From NCBI GenBank assembly GCA_003222155.1, contig QHUU01000058.1, positions 1-62,926 on the forward strand: a stretch of DNA of 62,926 nt, read 5' to 3'. The first letter of the stretch is position 1. Each line of letters opens with the position of its first letter. The position numbers were made by a program, and so were the translations under genes. Under the pieces are notes generated by a model, which had not been told where the DNA came from, searched no databases, and was given only the letters and a program-made list of their open reading frames with translations. Source of the DNA: Gemmatimonadota bacterium (lineage in GTDB: Bacteria > Gemmatimonadota > Gemmatimonadetes > Gemmatimonadales > GWC2-71-9). This document shows positions 29,606 through 38,995 of this stretch, piece after piece.

Positions 29606-30154
29606 ATGCGATGGACGCGATGGACGCGCTGGACCAGGAGCCGGTTCGCCGCCGCTCTCACGCTTGCCATACTCGCCTGCGGCAAATCGGCGGCGCGGAA
29701 GGCCGCCGAAGTGCGGGAGTGCAGTGCGATCACGATGGATGCGAAGGGGGCGGCACAGTGCCTCGTGCTGCAACACAAATGGAAGCAGCCCGCGGCACTG
29801 GCGGCCGCCACGCGGTACCAGCAGGAGCAGGACTCCACCGCGCAGTTGCACGCCGACTCCGCATGGCGCGCCGACGCGGCGCGGCACACAAGGGAGATCG
29901 GGGACTGCGCCAAGGATCCCTCGAGTGACATGGCGCGCTGCCTCGTCGGATACGGGTGGGCCGAAGCGCGCGCCGCCGCGACCGCCGACTCGCTGTGGCA
30001 CCACGAAGCGCCCGCCCACCGCCAGCAGGTCGCCACCTGTAAGCGCCAACGCCAGATGCAAGCCGGTGTGTGCTTGCAGCTCAAGTACAAGTGGAGCCCC
30101 GAGCGAGCGCTCGTGGTGGACGACTCGATTCGTCGGGCCCAGATGAGGAGGTAG
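29606..30154 (+). CDS. Lipoprotein with three Cys-Cys-Trp repeats
   Basis: 182 residues. The signal starts with a tandem Arg-Trp-Thr repeat (MRWTRWTRWTR, from a 9-base DNA repeat) and ends LAILACGK (Cys25). The mature protein holds three related units: C39-x12-C52-L-x5-W59, C101-x10-C112-L-x4-W118 and C145-x10-C156-L-x5-W163, each followed by an Ala/Arg-rich helix. The even cysteine spacing suggests one disulfide per unit. No known family recognised. It ends 1 base into the next gene. Confidence 0.72.
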   Translation: MRWTRWTRWTRSRFAAALTLAILACGKSAARKAAEVRECSAITMDAKGAAQCLVLQHKWKQPAALAAATRYQQEQDSTAQLHADSAWRADAARHTREIGDCAKDPSSDMARCLVGYGWAEARAAATADSLWHHEAPAHRQQVATCKRQRQMQAGVCLQLKYKWSPERALVVDDSIRRAQMRR

Positions 30155-31092
30155 TGGGACACCCCGTCCTCATCGCCGCCGAGCTGCAACCGCTCATCGA
30201 GCCCGGTCAATTGGCCGGGCTCGACGTCACCTGGCTCCCGGCCGGCGAGCCGATCCCGAAAGGCGACTACGTGGCGATCGTGCCGCTCCTCTCCCGCTGG
30301 GTGGGTGGGACGGAGCTCAAGCACCTTCCCAAGCTCAAGATCATCGCGAACTGCGCAGTGGGACACGACAACGTGGACGTCGTCGCCGCCGAGATGCGAC
30401 GCGTCGCCGTCACCAACACCCCCGACGTGCTCACCGACGCCACCGCCGATCTCGCCTGGGCGCTGATTCTCGCCTGCGCGCGCCGCGTGGTGGAGGGCAC
30501 GGAGCTCGTGAAGAGCGGCGCCTGGGCCGGGTGGCACCCCGAGCTGCTGCTCGGCATCGAGCTGCGCGGGCGCACGCTGGGGCTGTTGGGCGCGGGGCGG
30601 ATCGGCCAGGCCGTCGGCCGCCGGGCGGTCCCGTTCGGCATGCGGATTCTCTACGCCGCCCGCAATCCGCGATCCGAATTCGAGCATGCCACCGGCGCGG
30701 TCAGGGTGGAACAATCGCGCCTCTTCAGGGAGAGCGATGTGCTGTCGCTGCACGTGCCCTCGGTGCCGGCGACGCACGGGCTGATCAGCGCCGAGACGCT
30801 ACGCCTGATGAAGCCGGACGCGATCCTCATCAACACGGCGCGTGGCGACCTGGTGCGGGAAGAGGCGCTGGCTGCGGCCCTGGAGGAGGGCCGGCTCGGT
30901 GCGGCCGGGCTCGACGTCTACCTGGACGAGCCTGCTGTCCATCCCCGCTTGCGGGCCGCGCCGCGCACCGTGCTGTTGCCCCATATCGGGAGCGCGACGC
31001 GCGAGACCCGCCGCCAGATGGCCGCGATCGCGGTCGCGAACGTGCGGGCGGTGCTCAAAGGCGACCCGCCGTTGACCCCGGTCGTCGCGTAA
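30154..31092 (+). CDS. D-isomer-specific 2-hydroxyacid dehydrogenase (glyoxylate/hydroxypyruvate reductase-like)
   Basis: A 312-residue NAD(P)-dependent enzyme. The nucleotide site is LGLLGAGRIGQAVGRRA. The catalytic triad of the family is present: Arg in INTARGDLV, Glu in DVYLDEP and His in LLPHIGSAT. VGHDNVDV and TPDVLTDATADLAWALIL are typical of the glyoxylate reductase/GyaR group. There is no ACT domain, so a SerA role is unlikely; the substrate is not certain. GTG start overlapping the previous stop by 1 base. Confidence 0.87.
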   Translation: MGHPVLIAAELQPLIEPGQLAGLDVTWLPAGEPIPKGDYVAIVPLLSRWVGGTELKHLPKLKIIANCAVGHDNVDVVAAEMRRVAVTNTPDVLTDATADLAWALILACARRVVEGTELVKSGAWAGWHPELLLGIELRGRTLGLLGAGRIGQAVGRRAVPFGMRILYAARNPRSEFEHATGAVRVEQSRLFRESDVLSLHVPSVPATHGLISAETLRLMKPDAILINTARGDLVREEALAAALEEGRLGAAGLDVYLDEPAVHPRLRAAPRTVLLPHIGSATRETRRQMAAIAVANVRAVLKGDPPLTPVVA

Positions 31093-31095
31093 CAG

Positions 31096-31124
31096 TTGCC
31101 TGCCGGGATCGGGAGTGTTATTGA
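31096..31124 (+). promoter_or_regulatory. Possible promoter of the Ser/Thr kinase gene
   Basis: TTGCCT (31096-31101), a 17-base spacer and TATTGA (31119-31124), 45 bases before the kinase ATG, in the only gap between the two genes. Confidence 0.35.
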
Positions 31125-31168
31125 AGGGCGTCAAGTACATGATCTCGAAAGACTAGCGAGGCTGGCCG

Positions 31169-33154
31169 ATGACGGTCCCGAGCGGGTCGCTGTGTTCGCA
31201 GTGCGGTGCCACGATCGGGCCGGGGGCGTACTTCTGCCCCCGGTGCGGCACGGGCGTACCGGCCTCGGAAGGCGCGCGCCCGACGGTGGCCACACCGTCC
31301 GGCCGACCGCACGAGGCGGGGTACAATGCCCAACTCGACGCGCTGCGCCAGGCCGCACTCGGCGAGTACGAGGTCCTCGCCGAGCTGGGGCACGGCGGGA
31401 TGGCGACCGTCTACCTGGGCCACGACCTCGCCCTCGACCGCAAGGTGGCGATCAAAGTGCTGGCGCCCGCCCTGCTGCTCATGGGGGAGGGGATGGTGGA
31501 GCGGTTCAAGCGCGAGGCGCGCACCGCCGCCGCGTTGAGCCACCCGCACATCATCCCCATCTATGCGGTCAAGGAAAGCCAGGATGTGCTGTACTTCGTG
31601 ATGAAGTACGTGCACGGGCGAGCGCTCGACGCGGTCATCCGCGACGTCGGCCCGCTGCCGATCGCGATGGTGCAGGCGATCCTCGCCCAGGTGAGCGATG
31701 CGCTCGGCTACGCCCACCGCCACGGCGTGATTCACCGCGACGTCAAGTCGGCCAACATCATGCTGGACGAAGACGGCTGGGCGGTGGTCACCGACTTCGG
31801 GATCGCCAAGGTGGTGCAGGCCGAAGGACTGACGCTGACCGGTGTGACGGTCGGCACGCCCACGTACATGAGTCCCGAGCAGTGCGACATGCGCGACGTC
31901 ACCGGCGCGTCGGACCAGTACTCGCTCGGCGTGGTCGCGTACGAGATGCTCACGGGCCACCTGCCGTTCAAGGGCGACTCGACCATGTCCGTCATGTACG
32001 CGCACTTCAACGAGCCCCCGCGGCCCGTGACCGAGCTGCGCGCCGACTGTCCGCCCAACCTGGGCGCGGGCGTCATGCGGATGCTGGAAAAGGAGCCGTC
32101 CCGGCGCTGGCCCAGCATGGACGACGTCGTCGCCGTGTGCGGCCGGCCGTCGCTCCGCCACGACGATCCCGTCCGCCGGGAGATGATCACGCTCGCCAAG
32201 GCAGGCGGCAGTGCGCACCTGCTGGCCCAGCTCAACACGCCGACCAGCCCGATCGTCCTGTCGCGACCGCAGACGCGCCGCGTCGCCGCGCCGTCGCGCG
32301 CTCCACGCGCCTTTGGGCTGTGGTGGGGCCTGCTTGGGGCCGCGGCGCTGGCCGGGGGCGTGTGGTGGCTCGCGCCCTGGCGGGCGTGGCAACGGAGCAC
32401 GGCTCCGCACGACACGATTCCCCCGGTCGCCGCTATCCAGCCTCGGCCGGACACGGCGGCTCGCGCGCCGCTGCCCGTCCCGACGCCGCGGCGTCGGGAA
32501 CCGCCGGCCGTGCGAGCGCCGGCCCAGCCGCCCGCCCCCGAGCGCCAGGACACTTTGGTGCGCTCGCTGCGGGCGCGGGCGCTCGCGGCAATGAATCGCG
32601 CGCTCGAGGCGGGAGCGACGCCCGCCGACCTGGCGCGGGGGGACAGCGTGCGAAACGGGGCGGAATCGCTCGCCGCCCGCGGCCAACCGACCGATGCCAT
32701 GGTGCAATTCGCCACCGCCGCGTCGCTCTGGGCGGAGGCGGAGCGCTTGGCACGGTCCCGTCGGGTGGAGCCGCCGGCGGCACCACCGGCGGCGCCGCCC
32801 GTGACGAAACCCGCGGCCGACCCGCGGGTCGAGATCAAGGCGTTGATCGCGGACTACGCGCGGGCGCTCGAGTCGCGTGACCTGGGCGAGATTCGCCGTG
32901 TATATCCGGGCCTGACGACCACGGAGCAGGCGACGTTCAGCCAGTTTTTCGCGTCGGTCAGCGAGCTCAAGGCCGACCTGAGCATCAACCGGCTGATCCT
33001 CGCAGGCGGGTCTGCCGACGTCTTCGTGAGCGGCGTGTACGAGTACCGCGACACCAAGACGGGCCGCAGTCGGCGGGACACGACCACGTTCCGGGCGACC
33101 CTCGTGCAGGACTCGACCGGCTGGCACCTCACCGCGATCCGGTCCGTGCGCTAG
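31169..33154 (+). CDS. Membrane Ser/Thr protein kinase with N-terminal zinc ribbon
   Basis: 661 residues. The N-terminus is a zinc ribbon (Cys9, Cys12, Cys23, Cys26). A Hanks-type kinase domain (residues ~66-330) has the P-loop LGHGGMATVYLG, VAIK lysine, HRDVKSANIML catalytic loop, DFGIAK and GTPTYMSPEQ activation loop, all intact. A single membrane helix (about 380-402, WWGLLGAAALAGGVWWLAPW) is followed by a Pro-rich stretch and a C-terminal SnoaL/DUF4440-like alpha+beta domain (IKALIADYARALESRD), probably outside the cytoplasm. Signal input unknown. Converges with the outer-membrane gene. Confidence 0.92.
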   Translation: MTVPSGSLCSQCGATIGPGAYFCPRCGTGVPASEGARPTVATPSGRPHEAGYNAQLDALRQAALGEYEVLAELGHGGMATVYLGHDLALDRKVAIKVLAPALLLMGEGMVERFKREARTAAALSHPHIIPIYAVKESQDVLYFVMKYVHGRALDAVIRDVGPLPIAMVQAILAQVSDALGYAHRHGVIHRDVKSANIMLDEDGWAVVTDFGIAKVVQAEGLTLTGVTVGTPTYMSPEQCDMRDVTGASDQYSLGVVAYEMLTGHLPFKGDSTMSVMYAHFNEPPRPVTELRADCPPNLGAGVMRMLEKEPSRRWPSMDDVVAVCGRPSLRHDDPVRREMITLAKAGGSAHLLAQLNTPTSPIVLSRPQTRRVAAPSRAPRAFGLWWGLLGAAALAGGVWWLAPWRAWQRSTAPHDTIPPVAAIQPRPDTAARAPLPVPTPRRREPPAVRAPAQPPAPERQDTLVRSLRARALAAMNRALEAGATPADLARGDSVRNGAESLAARGQPTDAMVQFATAASLWAEAERLARSRRVEPPAAPPAAPPVTKPAADPRVEIKALIADYARALESRDLGEIRRVYPGLTTTEQATFSQFFASVSELKADLSINRLILAGGSADVFVSGVYEYRDTKTGRSRRDTTTFRATLVQDSTGWHLTAIRSVR

Positions 33155-33167
33155 GGGCAGCCGGGGC

Positions 33168-34496
33168 TCAGAAGTTGTACTCGAGCCCGGCGGTCCAGAG
33201 CACGTTGGGCCGGAGGCCGCCGCGGTCGAGCGGCCACAGCGTGTTGCCCACCAGCGTGACACCTGAGCCCGTGATGAACTTGAAGCCGAGCGAGCCGTTG
33301 ATCTGATCGTCGCGCTGGTTGGGGATGTTGGTCACGTCGATCGTGCGAACGAACGGCGCTCCGTACGTCACGGCTCCCGGCAGCCGCAGCTTGCTCTCGC
33401 CCACCTGCAACTGCGAGACCACGTCCACGGCCAGGGTGGCCCAGGGCGCCATCAGATGATCGAAGCCCACCGTGGCGAGCACGGCATTGTTCTGGAGCGG
33501 GCCGCTTTCGAAGAGATATCCGATGTTGGTGTGCGGCGAGAAGGCGCCGAACCGCGCCGACAGGATACCGAGGCCGCGGGCGGCCACGTGGCCCGACCCG
33601 AGCAGGTCGGCTTCGCTTCCGGTCGGAAAGCGCACGTCGCCCAGCAGCGCGAACGTGCTGCGGTCCGACTGCGTCACCGTGACCTTCGCCCGCACGGCGA
33701 TGTCGCCGACGCCGGTGGCGGACCCGTCCACGAAGCGGGACGTGGAGAGCACTGGATTGATTGACGTGCCGCCGAAGAAGTGTTGGGCCGTGGTGCCGCC
33801 GAACGGAATGATCTGGGCGTTGCTGGTGCCGCGCAGCGAGGCGGACACGATCGGCAGCACCACCCCGATGTCCACCTTGTCGAGCAGCCCGAAGCTCACG
33901 AAGAACGACGTCACGGTCATGTCGAGATCGAGCGCCAGGCGCAGCGCGATCACGTCGTTTTCGTGGGTCGGCACACCGTACGGCGTGCAGCTCGAGCCCA
34001 CGATGCTGTCGCAGGCGGGGCCGGTCACGTTCTGGTGCGTGAAGGTCATCTCGATCCCGTTCAGGCTCACGCCCCGCAGGGCCTCGAAGTGCATGCGGTT
34101 CACGTTCGCACCCACGAACACGCGTCCGCGGCCCAGTGTCTGGGCCCGCTCGGCGAAGACGGGCCCGGCTGAGACGGAGGTGCGGACGGGCACGCCGCCT
34201 TCGAACCGGAAGGTGGAGCCGCCGCTGGTGGCGCTCACCGGCAGGTTGGCGACGTTGCCGCTGATGGCGTTGCTGATGAACGAGATGAGCGTGCCGTTCT
34301 CGGAGCGCGCGGCGGGGATGAAATGGTCGGCGTGCAACGCGGTGGCCGAGTCCGAGCCCGCGGTGCCGCCGAGAAACAGCGGGTCCTTGCCGGCCGAGAA
34401 GATGAACAGCTCGGAAATCTTGTCGCGCAGCCCCTGCGCCTGGACCGAAGCGGCCGCGAGTGTGAGTCCCACCAGGCACGACCAGCAGCGCCGCAT
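33168..34496 (-). CDS. Outer-membrane beta-barrel protein, function unknown
   Basis: 442 residues from the ATG at 34496, preceded by GGAGGGTGT. A longer frame exists upstream, but this start gives a proper signal peptide ([22 protein letters not shown]). The mature part is rich in alternating strands with Gly/Asn turns and ends in the aromatic LEYNF typical of barrels inserted by BamA. An N-terminal [22 protein letters not shown] is conserved-looking but unassigned. The barrel strands resemble transporter-of-phenol-type barrels only loosely. Divergent from pyrR with its own promoter. Confidence 0.78.
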   Translation of the reverse strand: MRRCWSCLVGLTLAAASVQAQGLRDKISELFIFSAGKDPLFLGGTAGSDSATALHADHFIPAARSENGTLISFISNAISGNVANLPVSATSGGSTFRFEGGVPVRTSVSAGPVFAERAQTLGRGRVFVGANVNRMHFEALRGVSLNGIEMTFTHQNVTGPACDSIVGSSCTPYGVPTHENDVIALRLALDLDMTVTSFFVSFGLLDKVDIGVVLPIVSASLRGTSNAQIIPFGGTTAQHFFGGTSINPVLSTSRFVDGSATGVGDIAVRAKVTVTQSDRSTFALLGDVRFPTGSEADLLGSGHVAARGLGILSARFGAFSPHTNIGYLFESGPLQNNAVLATVGFDHLMAPWATLAVDVVSQLQVGESKLRLPGAVTYGAPFVRTIDVTNIPNQRDDQINGSLGFKFITGSGVTLVGNTLWPLDRGGLRPNVLWTAGLEYNF

Positions 34497-34535
34497 ACAC
34501 CCTCCGAGATCGGGAAGACCGACCAGCCGGAGTCG

Positions 34536-34564
34536 AAGAGACGCTGCGAACGGGTACGCGTCAA
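34536..34564 (-). promoter_or_regulatory. Probable promoter of the outer-membrane protein gene
   Basis: Read on the minus strand: TTGACG (34564-34559), a 17-base spacer and TCTCTT (34541-34536), about 40 bases before the ATG at 34496. Confidence 0.5.
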
Positions 34565-34575
34565 GCGATCCGCCG

Positions 34576-34603
34576 TTGACCCCGGGGTCCCCCAGGTTAA
34601 CTT
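34576..34603 (+). promoter_or_regulatory. Probable pyr operon promoter (very short leader)
   Basis: TTGACC (34576-34581), a 16-base spacer and TAACTT (34598-34603). The pyrR ATG lies only 12 bases after the -10, so the mRNA would have a leader of about 5 bases. That leaves no room for a PyrR-type attenuator or a ribosome-binding site. Confidence 0.5.
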
Positions 34604-34614
34604 CCAGCCTCGAG

Positions 34615-35160
34615 ATGAGCCGGCCCGACCGCACGATCATCCTGGACGCCCGCGCTTTGTCGCGGGCGCTTCAGCGTATGGCGGTCGAGGTGCTCGAGCT
34701 GGCCCACGGGACCGACCGTCTCGTGCTCATCGGCATCCAGCGGCGCGGCGTCGAGCTCGCCGAGCGGATCGCCAGGCTCATCGAGCAGGACGAGGGCGTG
34801 GTGGTGCCCCGCGGCGCCCTCGACATCACCTTGTACCGCGACGATCTGGAAACCGTCGGCCCCAAGCCGGTCATCGGCGAGACCCGAATCCCCGGCGATC
34901 TCGGCGGGAAGCACGTGGTCATCGTGGACGACGTGCTCTACACCGGTCGCACGGTGCGTGCCGCGCTCGACGAGCTCGCAGACTTCGGCCGCCCCGAGCG
35001 GATCTCCCTGTGCGTGCTGGTGGACCGCGGCGGCCGCGAGCTGCCGATCCAGCCCGACGTGGTCGGAACCAAGGTGAAGGTGGGCGACGGCGAGCGCGTG
35101 GACGTGCTGGTCGAGGAGCTGGACGGGAGGGACGAGGTGGATCTGGTGAGCGGGAAATGA
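34615..35160 (+). CDS. pyrR: PyrR bifunctional pyr regulator / uracil phosphoribosyltransferase
   Basis: 181 residues. The PRPP-binding motif [13 protein letters not shown] and the [15 protein letters not shown] and [13 protein letters not shown] segments are typical of PyrR. In Bacillus it binds pyr mRNA and responds to UMP. Here it heads pyrR-pyrB-pyrC, but the short leader argues against classical leader attenuation of its own transcript. Stop overlaps the pyrB start (ATGA). Confidence 0.94.
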   Translation: MSRPDRTIILDARALSRALQRMAVEVLELAHGTDRLVLIGIQRRGVELAERIARLIEQDEGVVVPRGALDITLYRDDLETVGPKPVIGETRIPGDLGGKHVVIVDDVLYTGRTVRAALDELADFGRPERISLCVLVDRGGRELPIQPDVVGTKVKVGDGERVDVLVEELDGRDEVDLVSGK

Positions 35161-36116
35161 CCGCCGCCCTGGGAAAGGACCTGGTGGGGCTCGAGCGGCT
35201 CTCGCCCGATCAGATCCGCCTCATCCTCGACACCGCCGAGCCGTTCAAGGAAGTCTCCGAGCGGCCCATCAAGAAAGTGCCGGCGCTGCGCGGCAAGACG
35301 ATCGTCAACCTGTTCTTCGAAGCCTCGACCCGTACCCGCATCTCGTTCGAATTCGCGGAAAAGCGCCTCTCCGCCGACACGGTCAACGTGGCGGCGAGCG
35401 GCAGTGCGGTCCAAAAAGGCGAGACGCTCGTCGATACGGCCCGCAACCTGGAGGCGATGCGGATCGACATGGTGGTCATCCGTCATCCGTCGTCCGGCGC
35501 CGCCGCGTTCCTGGGCGACCGCATCCGCTCCAACGTGGTCAACGCGGGCGACGGCAAGCACGAGCACCCCACGCAGGCGCTGCTCGACCTGCTCACGATT
35601 CGCGACAAGCACGGCAAGATCGCCGGTCTCAAGGTGTGTCTCGTGGGCGACGTGCTGCATTCCCGCGTCGCGCGCTCGAACATCTGGGGCCTCTCGAAGC
35701 TCGGCGCCGAGGTGGGCGTGTGCGGTCCCGATACGCTCATGCCCCGGGGCATCGAAGAGCTGGGCGTCTGTCGCTTCCGCCGGATCGAGGAGGCGATCGA
35801 GTGGGCCGACGTGCTGAACGTGCTCCGGCTGCAGCTCGAGCGTATGGAGATGGGCTTCATCCCGAGCGTGCGGGAGTATTACCGGGTGTTCGGCGTCACG
35901 CTCGAGCGGCTGGAGAAGGCGCCGCGCCCGCTGACCATCATGCACCCGGGGCCCATGAACCGCGGCGTCGAGATCGACTCCCGCGTCGCCGACGGGCCCC
36001 ACAGCGTGATCCTCGACCAGGTGACGAACGGGGTCGCGGTCCGGATGGCGGTGCTCTACCTCCTCGCCGGCGGGCGCCCCGAGCTCGCCGACGCGGCCAA
36101 GCGCGGGGCGGAGTGA
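35157..36116 (+). CDS. pyrB: Aspartate carbamoyltransferase catalytic subunit
   Basis: A 319-residue enzyme. The carbamoyl-phosphate motif [13 protein letters not shown], the [14 protein letters not shown] aspartate-side motif and [11 protein letters not shown] are present. It makes carbamoyl-aspartate in UMP synthesis. No pyrI regulatory subunit is adjacent, so it is the unregulated trimeric or PyrC-associated type. Overlaps both neighbours by 4 bases. Confidence 0.97.
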   Translation: MTAALGKDLVGLERLSPDQIRLILDTAEPFKEVSERPIKKVPALRGKTIVNLFFEASTRTRISFEFAEKRLSADTVNVAASGSAVQKGETLVDTARNLEAMRIDMVVIRHPSSGAAAFLGDRIRSNVVNAGDGKHEHPTQALLDLLTIRDKHGKIAGLKVCLVGDVLHSRVARSNIWGLSKLGAEVGVCGPDTLMPRGIEELGVCRFRRIEEAIEWADVLNVLRLQLERMEMGFIPSVREYYRVFGVTLERLEKAPRPLTIMHPGPMNRGVEIDSRVADGPHSVILDQVTNGVAVRMAVLYLLAGGRPELADAAKRGAE

Positions 36117-37414
36117 CGCGACCGCTGCTGCTCTCGGGTGGGCGGGTGATCGACCCGCGGCGCGGCTTCGACCAGCCGGCGGACGTCCTCATCCAGGACG
36201 GCAAGATCGCCGCGGTGAAGGCCGGCCTCGGCGCTCCGGACGGCGCCGACGTGCGTGACGTGCGGGGGCACGTGGTCGCCCCCGGGCTGGTGGACGTGCA
36301 CGTCCATCTCCGAGAGCCCGGCAACGAGGACGTGGAAACGATCGCCACAGGCGCCCGCGCCGCCGCCGCGGGAGGGTTCAGCGCCGTGTGCGCCATGCCC
36401 AACACCGACCCGGTCACCGACAACCAGGCGGCCGTCGGATTCATCGTGCGCCAGTCGGCGCGCGCCGGCCTCACCCGCGTCTACCCCATCGGCGCCATTT
36501 CCGTGGGGCAGCGGGGCGAGCGCCTCTCCGAATTCGGCGAGATGGTCGGCGCCGGCGCCGTCGCCGTGTCGGACGACGGCCGGCCGGTGGTGTCGAGCCA
36601 CCTCATGCGCACCGCGCTCGAGTACGCGCGTACCTTCGAGATCCCGGTCGCCGACCACTGCGAGGAGCCCACCCTCGCATCGGGCGGCGTCATGCACGAG
36701 GGACTCGTCTCCACGCGCCTGGGCCTGAAGGGGATTCCCGCGGCCGCCGAGGAAATCATGGTGCAGCGCGATATCCTGCTGGCCGAGCTCACTGGCGGGC
36801 ACGTCCATCTGTGCCACGTGTCGACTAGGGGGTCGGTCGAGCTGATCCGTCGGGCGAAACAGCAGGGGATCCGCGTCACCGCCGAGGTGACGCCGCACCA
36901 CCTCACCCTCACCGACCAGGCCTGTGAAACGTACGATACGCACGCCAAGATGAGCCCGCCGCTGCGCGAGGCGGCGGACATCGCCGCCCTGCGGCAGGGG
37001 CTCAAAGAAGGCGTGATCGACTGCGTCGCCTCCGATCACGCGCCCCACGCGTACGACGCCAAGGAGGCCGCGTTCGACGACGCCCCATTCGGGATCATCG
37101 GGCTCGAGACGGCGTTCGGCGTGGTCCATACAGAGCTGGTCCTCAACGGAGGGTTGACCCTCCCCGAGCTGATCGCGCGCATGAGCAGCGCACCTGCCGC
37201 CGCATTCCGCCTCCCCGGCGGCACGTTGCAGCCCGGCGCGGTCGCCGATGTCGTGGTGCTCGACACCACCACCCGCTGGTCCGTGGACCCGGCGACGCTG
37301 CGGTCGAAGAGCCGCAATACGCCGTTCGCCGGCCGCACGCTCACTGGGCGCGCCGCGCTCACGCTCGTGGGCGGCACGATCGTGCACGAGCTGGAGGCGG
37401 CGCCGGGGCGGTGA
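36113..37414 (+). CDS. pyrC: Dihydroorotase (class I)
   Basis: 433 residues. The metal site is complete: [37 protein letters not shown] and SDHAPH. It closes carbamoyl-aspartate to dihydroorotate. Class I enzymes often bind PyrB, and the genes overlap here. GTG start inside the pyrB stop; stop overlaps the following GTG. Confidence 0.97.
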   Translation: MTRPLLLSGGRVIDPRRGFDQPADVLIQDGKIAAVKAGLGAPDGADVRDVRGHVVAPGLVDVHVHLREPGNEDVETIATGARAAAAGGFSAVCAMPNTDPVTDNQAAVGFIVRQSARAGLTRVYPIGAISVGQRGERLSEFGEMVGAGAVAVSDDGRPVVSSHLMRTALEYARTFEIPVADHCEEPTLASGGVMHEGLVSTRLGLKGIPAAAEEIMVQRDILLAELTGGHVHLCHVSTRGSVELIRRAKQQGIRVTAEVTPHHLTLTDQACETYDTHAKMSPPLREAADIAALRQGLKEGVIDCVASDHAPHAYDAKEAAFDDAPFGIIGLETAFGVVHTELVLNGGLTLPELIARMSSAPAAAFRLPGGTLQPGAVADVVVLDTTTRWSVDPATLRSKSRNTPFAGRTLTGRAALTLVGGTIVHELEAAPGR

Positions 37415-38067
37415 CGCCGCGCGCGGTCGCCCGGCGCATGGCCCAGTGCTGCCACCAGCTGGCCGAGCGCGGTCTCATCGCGGGGCAGGACGGGAACCTG
37501 GCTGTCCGACTCGGGCCCAATCGCGTGCTGGTCACGCCGGCAGGGCTCATCAAGGCCCTGCTTCGACCAGGGGACATGGTCGAGGTGGACCTGCAGGGCC
37601 GCAAGCGGCGCGGACGTCATAACCCTACTAGCGAATTAGACTTACACCTGCGAATCCTGGCGCACCGCCCGGATGTCGGGGCGGTCGTGCACGCGCATCC
37701 CCCTGTGGCTACAGGGTTTGCGGTGGCAGGGCAGGATTTGGGGGCTTTTGTGCTGCCGGAGCTTATCTTGCAGTGCGGGCGCGTGCCGTTGGTGCCCTAC
37801 GGCACACCCGGCACGCCGGAGCTCGGGGACCGGCTCGAGCCGCACCTCGAGGGTCACGACGCATGGCTGCTCGCGAATCATGGAGCCGTCACTGTCGGGG
37901 CGACGCTGGACGTCGCGTGGATCAGAATGGAGAGCCTGGAGCACGCCGCGCGCATCATCGCGGCGGCGCGGGCGTTAGGTCGCGTGAACGAGCTGAGTAG
38001 TGACGCGGGGCTGCGGCTCGAAGCCCGGCGCGATCCCGCGCGAAAGGAGCGCAAGCAGGGTGGCTAG
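37411..38067 (+). CDS. Class II aldolase/adducin family protein
   Basis: A 218-residue zinc-dependent aldolase fold. The catalytic Glu lies in NPTSELDLH, two zinc histidines in VVHAHPP and the third in LLANHGAVTVG. The fold covers fuculose-phosphate aldolase, ribulose-phosphate epimerase and MtnB dehydratase; the substrate cannot be chosen from sequence. The middle of the gene (37620-37790) is less GC-rich than its surroundings. Translationally coupled to pyrC, though it has no known pyrimidine role. Confidence 0.85.
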   Translation: MTPRAVARRMAQCCHQLAERGLIAGQDGNLAVRLGPNRVLVTPAGLIKALLRPGDMVEVDLQGRKRRGRHNPTSELDLHLRILAHRPDVGAVVHAHPPVATGFAVAGQDLGAFVLPELILQCGRVPLVPYGTPGTPELGDRLEPHLEGHDAWLLANHGAVTVGATLDVAWIRMESLEHAARIIAAARALGRVNELSSDAGLRLEARRDPARKERKQGG

Positions 38068-38899
38068 AGCGCCTTCCAAGAGCACCGTGATCATCCAGCA
38101 GCTGCTGGAGGAGCGGCGGCAATACGAAGCCTGGATCGCGCGCCTGAACGACTCGGCGGACGCGACGCCCGGGCACGTGCGCGCGCGCGTGCGGTCGGAT
38201 TACGAGGCGCGACTCTCCGCGGTCACGGAAGAGCTCAAGGCCCACGCCGAAAGCGCCCGCCAGGCGATCGAGGAGAAGCGGCACCTGCGCGGCGAGCTGC
38301 AGAAGAAGGAGGCGCTCGCCCAGGAGAAACTCACCGAGACCGAGTTGCGCCACGCCGTCGGGGAGTACGACGAATCGCAGTGGGGCCAGGTGCACCAGGA
38401 CGTGCTCGCGGAGCTCGTATCGGTGCGCGAGGATCTGCAATCGGTCGAGGCCGACATCCACAAGCTCGAGGAGTTGGACGCGCTGGTGAGCCACCGCCCG
38501 ACGCCTCCTCCGCGAGCGGCGCCGCAACCGGCCCACCCCGCCCACCCCGCCCCGCCCGCCCACGCCAAGCCGCAGGCGAAGCCGACCAAGGTGGGGCACG
38601 AGGACGAGCTGGCGTTCATCAAGTCGGTGACCGAGGACGAGGCGGGGGGCGCGCCGTCGCCGCGACGCGCCAGCGGCGCGCAGTTCCAGCCGGCCGTCCC
38701 CGCCGACGTGCCCCGCCAGGTGACACCGGCGGGTCCCCGGGCCGCCAATCCGCTCCCTCCTCCCATCGTCCCCGACGCGGCCGCCGCGGGCGACGACGAA
38801 GACGCGGCGAAGACGCTCAAGTGCAAGGAGTGCGGGACGATGAACCTGCCCACGGAGTGGTACTGCGGGCAGTGCGGGGGTGAACTGGCCGCCATGTAA
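38060..38899 (+). CDS. Coiled-coil protein with C-terminal zinc ribbon
   Basis: 279 residues. Residues ~1-140 form long charged helices (coiled coil), 150-175 a Pro/Ala/His linker (PAHPAHPAPPAHAKP), and the C-terminus a zinc ribbon CKECGTMNLPTEWYCGQCG with two Cys pairs. No enzyme motif. Zinc-ribbon-tailed coiled coils often act as adaptors, but the function here is unknown. GTG start overlapping the aldolase stop; a strong hairpin follows. Confidence 0.72.
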   Translation: MARAPSKSTVIIQQLLEERRQYEAWIARLNDSADATPGHVRARVRSDYEARLSAVTEELKAHAESARQAIEEKRHLRGELQKKEALAQEKLTETELRHAVGEYDESQWGQVHQDVLAELVSVREDLQSVEADIHKLEELDALVSHRPTPPPRAAPQPAHPAHPAPPAHAKPQAKPTKVGHEDELAFIKSVTEDEAGGAPSPRRASGAQFQPAVPADVPRQVTPAGPRAANPLPPPIVPDAAAAGDDEDAAKTLKCKECGTMNLPTEWYCGQCGGELAAM

Positions 38900-38902
38900 G
38901 AA

Positions 38903-38995
38903 GAAAAGAGACGTCGAGCAACGACGTCGCGCGACTTCGTGATACGCTCTTGCGTGACGTCTTTGTGTAACGTCTCTGCTTGACGTCTTTTTTTT
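38903..38995. terminator. Bidirectional terminator with nested GACGTC palindromes
   Basis: AGACGTCGAGCA (38909-38920) pairs with TGCTTGACGTCT (38977-38988), with one G-T pair. Flanking A and T runs extend the stem by about six pairs. Eight T residues (38988-38995) follow on the plus strand, and a T-rich CTTTTCTTCTT follows on the minus strand, so it can end both the zinc-ribbon gene and rpsT. The loop contains two further GACGTC copies that can pair with each other. Confidence 0.75.

Noticed and set aside
30154-31092. D-3-phosphoglycerate dehydrogenase (SerA)
   Set aside because: No ACT or intervening domain, and motifs fit the glyoxylate/hydroxypyruvate reductase group better.
34497-34614. 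PyrR-binding attenuator before pyrR
   Set aside because: The region is filled by two divergent promoters, and no consensus PyrR loop or terminator is seen.
34497-34640. 48-residue N-terminal extension of the outer-membrane protein (start at 34640)
   Set aside because: It would cover the divergent promoters and place the signal peptide internally; the ATG at 34496 has a ribosome-binding site and a clean signal peptide.
28313-38970. A shared CACAAAGACG string downstream of the first tRNA and in the terminator loop, considered as a dispersed repeat
   Set aside because: Only ten bases match and the flanks differ; chance similarity cannot be excluded.
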